The position numbers and the translations under genes were made by a program. DNA of 64,000 bases from Bacteroidales bacterium M8 (GTDB taxonomy: Bacteria > Bacteroidota > Bacteroidia > Bacteroidales > Muribaculaceae). The stretch spans positions 1 through 64,000 of the forward strand of contig LUJS01000004.1 in the NCBI GenBank assembly GCA_001689495.1, given 5' to 3'. The notes under the pieces were generated by a model that did not search any database, was not told the DNA's origin, and saw only the letters and a program-made list of their open reading frames with translations. Shown here piece after piece: positions 57,778 through 64,000 of this stretch (positions are counted from its first letter, which is position 1; the number at the start of each line of letters is the position of its first letter).

Positions 57778-58326
57778 TCAGATCTTGTAGTAGCCGGATT
57801 CGGTGATGACGATGTCGACGCGGACGTCGTGTGGCTCGGCGGGGATCTCGCCGTCGTCCATGAGCTGGAAGTCATAGCCGACGCCTACCTTCGTGGCGCG
57901 TGTCTCGGCCAGCAGGCGGTCATAGTATCCCTTGCCGCGCCCCACGCGGTTGCCGCGGCGGTCGTAGGCCACGGCGGGGACGACGACGAGCTCGATGTCG
58001 TCCATCGACGCGGTGTCGTTGCCGGTGGGCTCCTCGATGTGGAACGAGCCGAGCGCCAGACGCTGCTCGTCGTAGGGGAGTATGTCGAGGTTGACGCCGT
58101 TGACGCGGGGCAGGTAGAAGTGCTTGCGCGAGGCCCACTTGCTGATGAACGAGCGCGTGGACAGCTCGTCGGGCAGCGAGTGATACATCAGTATCCTGTC
58201 GGCCATCATGAAGGCTGCCGTGCGTTCGAGCATGTCGAACACGCGGGCCGCGGCCGTGAGTTTGTCGGTGTCGTCGAGGAGGGTCTTGCGGGCCTTGACC
58301 CTGCGGCGGATGTCGTCTTTGTTCAT
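57778..58326 (-). CDS. 5-formyltetrahydrofolate cyclo-ligase
   Basis: 182 aa. MTHFS/YgfA family: basic N-terminus (KDDIRRRVKARKTLLDD), and the ATP/folate motif NRVGRGKGYYDRLLAET near the end. It converts 5-formyl-THF plus ATP to 5,10-methenyl-THF, recycling the inhibitory folate. Its start codon shares a base with the S41 protease stop at 58326, and its stop is followed on the minus strand by nine C residues (57769-57777). Last gene of the dCMP deaminase - protease - cyclo-ligase operon. Confidence 0.94.
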   Translation of the reverse strand: MNKDDIRRRVKARKTLLDDTDKLTAAARVFDMLERTAAFMMADRILMYHSLPDELSTRSFISKWASRKHFYLPRVNGVNLDILPYDEQRLALGSFHIEEPTGNDTASMDDIELVVVPAVAYDRRGNRVGRGKGYYDRLLAETRATKVGVGYDFQLMDDGEIPAEPHDVRVDIVITESGYYKI

Positions 58327-59960
58327 TATTCCGGTTTGACAGAGGTGACGGTGATGGGTATGGCCGTCTTGCCCGTGTCGAATGCGTTCAGGGCCTCGCG
58401 GACCGTGGGGTCGGTGAGGTTGTAGACCTCGAAGTATCCCTGCACGCCATGTATGTTGCGGGCAATCATGGCTTTCAAGGAATTAACAAGCAGGTCGCGC
58501 GAAATGTTTATGTAGTACCACCTCGGGGCCACGCCGTTGCGGCGGGCATACTCGACGAAGTCCTGCAGCAGGGTGTCGTCGTCGGGGAGTATGCGCATCA
58601 GTCCCTCGCCGTCGTGGCTCTTGGAGAGGACGTCGCGGTGACGGTCGGCATACTCGAAGGTGTATTTGTTTATCAGCCCCTTGTTGAGCACGTTGAGATA
58701 CCACGACGTGTAGCCTGTCGTGTCGTTGGGCACGAAGATGTCGGGCATGATGCCGCCGCCGCCATAGACGGTGCGGCCGTTGAGGGTGTGGAACTCGAGG
58801 TCCTTGTTCTGGCGTATCGAGTCGGCGCTATAGAACTCGCCGTGCTCGTAGCGGTCCAGCAGGTCGCGCTCGTAGTCGGTGCCGGGGGCATATGTCTTCT
58901 GTATGCAGCGGCCCGAGGGGGTGTAGTATCTGGCTATGGTGAGGCGCAGGGCGCTGCTGTCGGGCAGCTCGAGCTGGTGCTGCACCAGACCCTTGCCGAA
59001 CGAGCGGCGTCCCACGATGAGGCCGCGGTCGTTGTCCTGAAGGGCTCCGGCAAATATCTCGCTGGCGCTGGCCGAGACCTCGTCGAGCAGCACCACCACC
59101 TCGCGGTCGCTGAACGAGCCCGAGCCGTCGCTGCCGGTGGCCGGGGCGTCGGGGGTGTGGGCACCCTTCATCGACACGATTGGGAGGTCGCCCTCGAGAA
59201 ACTCGTTGGCCATGAGCACGGCGTGCTCCATGAAGCCGCCGCCGTTGCCGCGCAGGTCTATGATGAATTTCTCGGCGCCCTCGCCGGTCAGCGTGATCAT
59301 CGAGGTGAGGAACTCGCTATATGTATTGGCGCCGAACTTGTTGATTTTCAGATAGCCCACGCCCGGTTCTATCATGTATGCGGCGTCTATCGACGACACG
59401 GGTATGTCGCCGCGGGTCACGTCGAAGCGCAGCAGCTCGTCGGCCGTCGGCCTGCGTATGCCCAGCGAGACAATCGAGCCCTTGGGGCCGCGCAGCATGT
59501 TCTTGACCTTGATGTCGCTGATGCCCTTGCCTGCCACGATGCTGTCGTCGACCGACACGATGCGGTCGCCGGGCATGAGGCCGACCTTCTCTGAGGGGCC
59601 GCCCGAGATCACCTCGAGCACGTTGATGGTGTCGCCCAGCAGGTTGAACGATATGCCGATGCCCGAGAACGAGCCCTCGAGCTCCTCGTTGACACTCTGC
59701 AGGTCTTCGGCGGGGATATAGACCGAGTGGGGGTCGAGCGCGGCCATTAGGTCGGGCAGCGTGGCCTCGAGCAGCGAGTCGGTGTCGATGTCGTCGACAT
59801 AGTTGCGGTCTATCAGCTCGAGTATGGTGTCGAGCTTCGATCGCGAGCTCCACGAGCTGCTGCCGTTGAAGAATGTTTTACCTATCCACATGCCCGCTAC
59901 GAGGGCTATGGCGATGGCCAGCGGCATCCACACCGCAGGGCTCTTCAGGCGATTGTTCAT
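58326..59960 (-). CDS. S41-family C-terminal processing protease
   Basis: 544 aa. N-terminal signal anchor (AVWMPLAIAIALVAGMWIGK), PDZ domain (about 85-170, GISFNLLGDTINVLEVISGG, MPGDRIVSVDD) and a protease core with the Ser/Lys dyad: Ser in EVSASASEIFAGALQ and Lys in GRRSFGKGLVQ. A C-terminal domain of about 170 residues follows. CtpA/Prc-type tail-specific protease acting on periplasmic substrates. It lies 40 nt after the dCMP deaminase gene and overlaps the cyclo-ligase gene by 1 nt, an arrangement common in Bacteroidales. Confidence 0.95.
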   Translation of the reverse strand: MNNRLKSPAVWMPLAIAIALVAGMWIGKTFFNGSSSWSSRSKLDTILELIDRNYVDDIDTDSLLEATLPDLMAALDPHSVYIPAEDLQSVNEELEGSFSGIGISFNLLGDTINVLEVISGGPSEKVGLMPGDRIVSVDDSIVAGKGISDIKVKNMLRGPKGSIVSLGIRRPTADELLRFDVTRGDIPVSSIDAAYMIEPGVGYLKINKFGANTYSEFLTSMITLTGEGAEKFIIDLRGNGGGFMEHAVLMANEFLEGDLPIVSMKGAHTPDAPATGSDGSGSFSDREVVVLLDEVSASASEIFAGALQDNDRGLIVGRRSFGKGLVQHQLELPDSSALRLTIARYYTPSGRCIQKTYAPGTDYERDLLDRYEHGEFYSADSIRQNKDLEFHTLNGRTVYGGGGIMPDIFVPNDTTGYTSWYLNVLNKGLINKYTFEYADRHRDVLSKSHDGEGLMRILPDDDTLLQDFVEYARRNGVAPRWYYINISRDLLVNSLKAMIARNIHGVQGYFEVYNLTDPTVREALNAFDTGKTAIPITVTSVKPE

Positions 59961-60000
59961 CTAAATGGAAAAAATGAGTAGGGTTGTATGGATTTCAGAG

Positions 60001-60429
60001 TCAGTCGAGCGGATGGTGACAGCACTCGATGCCTGCGCGGCGCAGCAGGTCTATGCCGTCGGTGATGCGATAGAGGTCGGCGAAGACCACGCGCCTGATG
60101 CCGGCCTGAATGATGAGCTTGGCGCAGTCGAGACAAGGCGAGGCGGTGATGTAGAGCGTGGCCCCCTCGCTCGAGTTGTTCGAGCGCGCCACCTTGGTGA
60201 TGGCGTTTGCCTCGGCGTGGAGCACGTATGTCTTGGTGACGCCCAGCTCGTCCTCGCAGACGTTCTCGAACCCCGCCGGAGTTCCGTTGAATCCGTCGGA
60301 GATTATCGTGCGGTCCTTGACCATCAGCGCGCCCACCTTGCGGCGCACGCAGTATGAATTTTCGGCCCATATACCGGCCATGCGGAGATAGCGGCTGTCA
60401 AGCAGCTCCTGCTTGTCGCGGGTATTCAT
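60001..60429 (-). CDS. Deoxycytidylate deaminase (ComEB-like)
   Basis: 142 aa. Zinc-dependent cytidine-deaminase fold: HAEANAI (zinc His and catalytic Glu) and PCLDCAKLI (two zinc cysteines). SDGFNGTPAGFENVCEDELG and the size fit dCMP deaminase, making dUMP for thymidylate synthesis. Cytosolic. First gene of the operon; promoter box at 60455-60462. Confidence 0.94.
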   Translation of the reverse strand: MNTRDKQELLDSRYLRMAGIWAENSYCVRRKVGALMVKDRTIISDGFNGTPAGFENVCEDELGVTKTYVLHAEANAITKVARSNNSSEGATLYITASPCLDCAKLIIQAGIRRVVFADLYRITDGIDLLRRAGIECCHHPLD

Positions 60430-60454
60430 AATTGATGATGCTCGTTTTAAGCCA

Positions 60455-60462
60455 CAAAGTTA
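60455..60462 (-). promoter_or_regulatory. -7 box of dCMP deaminase operon
   Basis: TAACTTTG on the minus strand, 25 nt before the start codon; no clear TTG at the expected distance. Confidence 0.5.
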
Positions 60463-60764
60463 GGCATTATTATTGACATTCGTAGCATTTTTTAACATTT
60501 TCATCATATTTTTGGCGAAAATTGTGGATATTGTGTATGCACCGAGGTACCGAGGTGGTAAATCAATGATTGTTCGTACCATTCCAGCCGCGAGGCGGCT
60601 CGGATCCCAACTCGGCAAATCTCCCGCATGTCTGTGTGCCCGAGCATGCAACACACTCCGTCGGCCGGGGGGCGTTGTGGTGAAACTGACCAACGGATTG
60701 GCTATTTTAACCTTTTTATTGTCAATAATGGTGCAAGAACTATGAAAATTTGTAAAAATTTACC
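60463..60764. other. Intergenic region, no supported gene
   Basis: About 300 bp between divergent transcription units. It includes a tandem octamer (ACCGAGGT twice, near 60540-60556) and a GC-rich stretch with small inverted repeats. Short open frames on both strands look random. I see no tRNA or other RNA family. Confidence 0.5.
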
Positions 60765-60772
60765 TATCTTTG
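60765..60772 (+). promoter_or_regulatory. -7 box of DUF4493 gene
   Basis: TATCTTTG, with about 100 nt of AT-rich leader before the ATG at 60880. Confidence 0.5.
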
Positions 60773-60879
60773 CCACTGATTTTTGTCCGGCTTTTTACTT
60801 ATGGATAAACCTGACAAGGACACACGCATTTCAACTTAACACAGTCATAGAAATAGTAACAATAATCAATCAATAGACA

Positions 60880-63375
60880 ATGATGACTAAAAACATCTTG
60901 AAGGGTCTGGCCCTCACGGCATTACTGTTGCCGCTGGCAACGGGCTGCGGCGAGGAGTCGGTGCTGGCCGGAGGAGACACCGGGCGCATGGCGCTCGATG
61001 TCGATTTCAAGTCAGAGCCGCTGACCGGCAAGACCGAGACGGCATCGGGTCGCGCCACGGCCGACAAGGTCGTGACCACCGACGATCTGGCGCTGAGACT
61101 GACAGGTCTGACAAACGATTTCGAGGAAACGACATGGGAGTCGGTCTCGGCATTCGACGTGACCAAGGAATTTCCCGTAGGCACCTATAAGGTCGAGGCC
61201 TATTACGGCACCGAGACCGACGAGGGATATGACATGCCTTATTATTATGGCTCGGACGAGATAAAGGTGCTGACCGGCAAGACCACCGGCGTGAACCTGA
61301 ACGTGACTCTGGCCAACTCCATCATCAAGGTGGTCTACACCGACGCATTCAAGGAATATCTGTCCGACTACTCGTGCACGCTCCACTCAGAGGGCGGCCA
61401 GTATCTGTCTTATGACGAGACGAGGCCCGAGGAGCTCTATATCCGTCCGGGCGAGGTGACGCTCGATGTCACCGCCACGCTGCCCAACGGCAAGGGTGGC
61501 ACGTTCGAGGCCGCGCGCTTCACCGCCAAGCCCCGCTATCGCCACACGGTGACGCTCGATGTCAACGGCGGCGAGACCGGCAAGGGCATCCTCGTCGTTA
61601 AGTTTGACGACACGATGAAAGAGACCAAGGATGTCGAGATCGACCTGTCGGGCGACATCTTCTCGTCGTCGGCACCCGTGCTGACCCCCTTCGGATTCAC
61701 CCCGGGCGAGACCATCAGCGTGGTCGAGGGCACCAAGGCCCCCAAAGAGCTGAGCATGAAGGCCGTAGTGCGCGGCAAGATTGAATCCGTGATGCTGACC
61801 ACGGCCTCCGAGGCCCTGATCGCTGCCGGATGGCCTGCCGAGGTCGATCTGGTCAACCCCGGCGAGAGTGTCAAGAGCAAGCTGATGGAGCTGGGCCTGA
61901 ACACGCTGGGCATCTGGAACAAGGCCGACGAGATGGGCGTGATCGACTTCACCGGCGTGGCTTCGAAGATACCCTACAAGGAGGGTGGCGACAACCTGAG
62001 CAAGTTTACCGTGGTGGTCAAGGACCGTCAGGGCAAGGTGACCGAGCCCGTCGAGCTTGCCATCAACGTCGAGCAGCTGCACCTCATCCTGACCGAGGGC
62101 GCCATCATTGCCCCGGGCGAGGCTCAACTGACCGTCGACTATAACGGCGAAAACATCGACGACGTGACGTTCAGAGGCAAGAATACCCGCAACACTTGGA
62201 CCAACTTCGTCGTGAAGAGCAATGGCAAGAACGAAGCTACAGGCATGTACACAGTGGTGCTGACATTTGATGCCAAAGACTTCTCCGAGACAGGTTCAAT
62301 CGAGCTTCTGGCCTCGGCAAACGGCATCGAGACCCAGACCATAATCAAGGCCCCCTCGATGGTGATTGACAGCGAGAGCATCAATGCATTTGCCAAGCGC
62401 TCTTTTGTCTCTGTCCAATTTACAGACGAGGCAGTGGCAGCCCAGAGCAACGATGTCAAGTTTGAGGTCTCGACCGACGGCACCAACTTCACTGCTGTCG
62501 GCGGTCAGGTCCGCACCCGCGCTTCGCGCGCGGTGGTCAAGACCGTGACATACGAGGTCACCGGCCTGCAGCCTTCTACCGAATATATGATCCGTTCAGT
62601 CCTCGGCGAGGAAAAATCCCTCACAGCCAAATTCACGACCGAGGCGGCAACCGCTCTCGGTCGTAATGACAACTGCGATGCCGAAGCAACCGTAACCGCC
62701 AAGCAATCCCATTGGCAGAACTATGCTTTTCCTAACGGTTGGGGTACAAACAATGCCATGACAACAAGTCAGGGCGGCAATTTTGCATATACACGTATTT
62801 CAGGAACCATACAGTCTGAGGATGCGAAATCCGGCAAGGCTATTGTCCTCCGCACCTGTGGTTGGGGCTCAGGAAACTCTGCTGTCGGTACTATGAGTGG
62901 AAAATGTAAATACATTGACGCAGGCCTTTACCATCTTGGAGCCACGCGCGCCACTCGCCCGACAGGTTTTAGCAGCGTTTCAGGCCCTCTTGACACAAGC
63001 GACCTTGACTGCGGAGTAGCATTCTCGACTCGTCCCAGCGCGCTGTCTTTCCAGTACAAATACACTGCCAAAAACGCAGCCGACCATGGCGAGGCCCTCA
63101 TCCGAATTCTTGACGAATCTGGCAATGTTATAGCCGAGACAAAAGAGAATCTTTCGGCACAGGGTCAATACGTGAACAAAACCGTCAATCTCGACTATGC
63201 CCCCGATGCACCGAAAGCCGCAAAAATCTATGTTCGTTTCCTCTCGACAAATGTAGAGACAGCCCTCACCAAAAATTCAGACTGGCTCACGCCTCCTCCT
63301 TTTGGTGGGAATCTTGGCAAAGGCACGTATATGGGTTCTCAGCTCTATATCGACGACATCGAATTAATCTATTAA
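60880..63375 (+). CDS. DUF4493 domain surface lipoprotein
   Basis: 831 aa. Lipoprotein signal with LATGC (Cys23). Residues about 35-240 match DUF4493 (FPVGTYKVEAYYGTETDEGY, TTGVNLNVTLANSIIKVVYT, FTAKPRYRHTVTLDVNGGET). Then come several Ig/fibronectin-like modules, including VKTVTYEVTGLQPSTEYMIR. The final 200 residues resemble the PCMD carbohydrate-related beta-sandwich (FSTRPSALSFQYKYT, GSQLYIDDIELIY). Such proteins are surface-exposed, probably glycan-binding or adhesive. From about 62200 the DNA becomes more AT-rich, so the C-terminal module may have been exchanged. The next gene, 12 nt on, shares the N-terminal domain. Confidence 0.85.
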   Translation: MMTKNILKGLALTALLLPLATGCGEESVLAGGDTGRMALDVDFKSEPLTGKTETASGRATADKVVTTDDLALRLTGLTNDFEETTWESVSAFDVTKEFPVGTYKVEAYYGTETDEGYDMPYYYGSDEIKVLTGKTTGVNLNVTLANSIIKVVYTDAFKEYLSDYSCTLHSEGGQYLSYDETRPEELYIRPGEVTLDVTATLPNGKGGTFEAARFTAKPRYRHTVTLDVNGGETGKGILVVKFDDTMKETKDVEIDLSGDIFSSSAPVLTPFGFTPGETISVVEGTKAPKELSMKAVVRGKIESVMLTTASEALIAAGWPAEVDLVNPGESVKSKLMELGLNTLGIWNKADEMGVIDFTGVASKIPYKEGGDNLSKFTVVVKDRQGKVTEPVELAINVEQLHLILTEGAIIAPGEAQLTVDYNGENIDDVTFRGKNTRNTWTNFVVKSNGKNEATGMYTVVLTFDAKDFSETGSIELLASANGIETQTIIKAPSMVIDSESINAFAKRSFVSVQFTDEAVAAQSNDVKFEVSTDGTNFTAVGGQVRTRASRAVVKTVTYEVTGLQPSTEYMIRSVLGEEKSLTAKFTTEAATALGRNDNCDAEATVTAKQSHWQNYAFPNGWGTNNAMTTSQGGNFAYTRISGTIQSEDAKSGKAIVLRTCGWGSGNSAVGTMSGKCKYIDAGLYHLGATRATRPTGFSSVSGPLDTSDLDCGVAFSTRPSALSFQYKYTAKNAADHGEALIRILDESGNVIAETKENLSAQGQYVNKTVNLDYAPDAPKAAKIYVRFLSTNVETALTKNSDWLTPPPFGGNLGKGTYMGSQLYIDDIELIY

Positions 63376-63387
63376 CCGCAAACGACA

Positions 63388-64000
63388 ATGAAAAACAAGA
63401 TATTTTCACTGCTGTTCACACTGGTGGCCGTGTTCGCGCTGACGGGATGTGACGACTGGGAGCCCGGACAGCAGAAATTTGCCGCCAATACAGGCGGAGT
63501 CAATCTTGGCGGACTCACCGTTACCGTCAATGACAAAACCACACCCTCGAGCCGTGCGGGTGTCGACACTTCAAACTATCTGGTGAGCATAGTCGACAAG
63601 GCCGGCAACACCGTGACATATAACGGCACCGAATGTTCGTGGACATTCAAGGACATGCCCGAGGTGATGACTCTCCCCGTGGTTGAAGGAGATAACCCTT
63701 ACAAGGTGATTGTCCGCAGCCACGCCGTACAGAAGGCCGAGTGGTCGCACCCCTATTTTGAGGGCGAGAAGGAATTTTCAGTAAACAACGGCGAGATCAC
63801 ATCCATCGGCACCGTGACCTGCAAGTTTGCCGCCATCAAGGTCGATGTCAAGTTTGACGATAAGATTCTCGCCACCGTCACCGACCCCAAGGCCCGTGTC
63901 GTGGCCAACGACGAGGGCGAGCTGACATGGACCGCCACCGAGACCCGCTCAGGCTATTACGAGGCCATCGACGGCAGCCAGACTCTGGTGGCCGAGTTTA
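63388..64000 (+). CDS. DUF4493 domain lipoprotein, cut by window end
   Basis: 204 residues visible, no stop before the edge. Lipoprotein signal MKNKIFSLLFTLVAVFALTG then Cys21. The following region is DUF4493-like (VDTSNYLVSIVDKAGNTVTY, PVVEGDNPYKVIVRSHAVQK, NGEITSIGTVTCKFAAIKVD), the same N-terminal module as in the previous gene. The 12-nt gap implies one transcript. The pair may be the start of a longer surface-lipoprotein operon beyond the window. Confidence 0.85.
   Translation, partial: MKNKIFSLLFTLVAVFALTGCDDWEPGQQKFAANTGGVNLGGLTVTVNDKTTPSSRAGVDTSNYLVSIVDKAGNTVTYNGTECSWTFKDMPEVMTLPVVEGDNPYKVIVRSHAVQKAEWSHPYFEGEKEFSVNNGEITSIGTVTCKFAAIKVDVKFDDKILATVTDPKARVVANDEGELTWTATETRSGYYEAIDGSQTLVAEF

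Noticed and set aside
60460..60745. Short frames on both strands between the dCMP deaminase and DUF4493 genes
   Set aside because: No promoter or family match, atypical composition; the region is better read as a regulatory gap.

Overview
The window looks like a chromosomal stretch of a GC-rich gut Bacteroidales, plausibly Muribaculaceae-like; the family is a guess. Evidence: start sites preceded by the Bacteroidetes -7 box TAnnTTTG (often with a TTG/TTTG box about 20 bp upstream), little Shine-Dalgarno signal, and families largely confined to Bacteroidetes (DUF6089, DUF6242, DUF4493, PepSY-like lipoproteins, T9SS-like tails). No tRNA, rRNA, CRISPR array, insertion sequence or phage gene was recognised.

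Layout. 0-1.8 kb: almost gene-free DNA holding copies of a roughly 90-bp palindromic repeat around one hypothetical gene. 1.8-14.5 kb: zinc-free ribosomal protein L31, a degenerate glutaminase-like protein, a PepSY-like lipoprotein, a secreted pectate lyase, a DUF2156 protein, a 1093-aa AlbA_2 (Schlafen-type) protein, MetX, an MscS channel, then a structured leader in front of a 5'-truncated leucine-rich-repeat remnant. 14.6-24.7 kb: a leftward envelope-biogenesis operon, DUF6242 - DUF6089 - uppS - bamA - two Skp/OmpH chaperones - LptF/G permease - ribBA. 24.8-29.7 kb: LysR regulator, split ThrE exporter, GH95 alpha-fucosidase.

29.7-36.5 kb is the most unusual region: a tightly packed leftward five-gene cluster directly behind ychF. 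It encodes a small protein, a 1208-aa membrane-anchored protein with an N-terminal RNDxxH motif and an AT-rich C-terminal half, a lipoprotein, a TM1812/Csx1-type CARF protein with a C-terminal HEPN RNase motif, and a 126-aa protein overlapping it by 4 nt that may be a small cyclic-nucleotide-binding or ring-nuclease-like partner. No cas gene or CRISPR array is nearby, so it is a candidate stand-alone nucleotide-signalled stress or defence system with a membrane arm.

36.5-46.1 kb: ychF, a YefM-YoeB toxin-antitoxin pair with TGTACA-type operator sites, a BASS-family transporter, a Crp/Fnr regulator, and a leftward operon uvrD-type helicase - nspC - glycosyltransferase - lipoprotein - radC. 46.1-54.9 kb: C69 dipeptidase (its promoter is a mirror copy of the uvrD promoter), aquaporin, YpfJ-type metallopeptidase, UDP-sugar dehydrogenase, M48 peptidase, YkvA-type protein, amino-acid permease, iron superoxide dismutase. 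55-60.4 kb: AspT/YidE-type transporter, RNase Z, and an operon of dCMP deaminase - S41 protease - 5-formyl-THF cyclo-ligase. 60.9-64 kb: two successive DUF4493-type surface lipoproteins, the second cut by the window edge.
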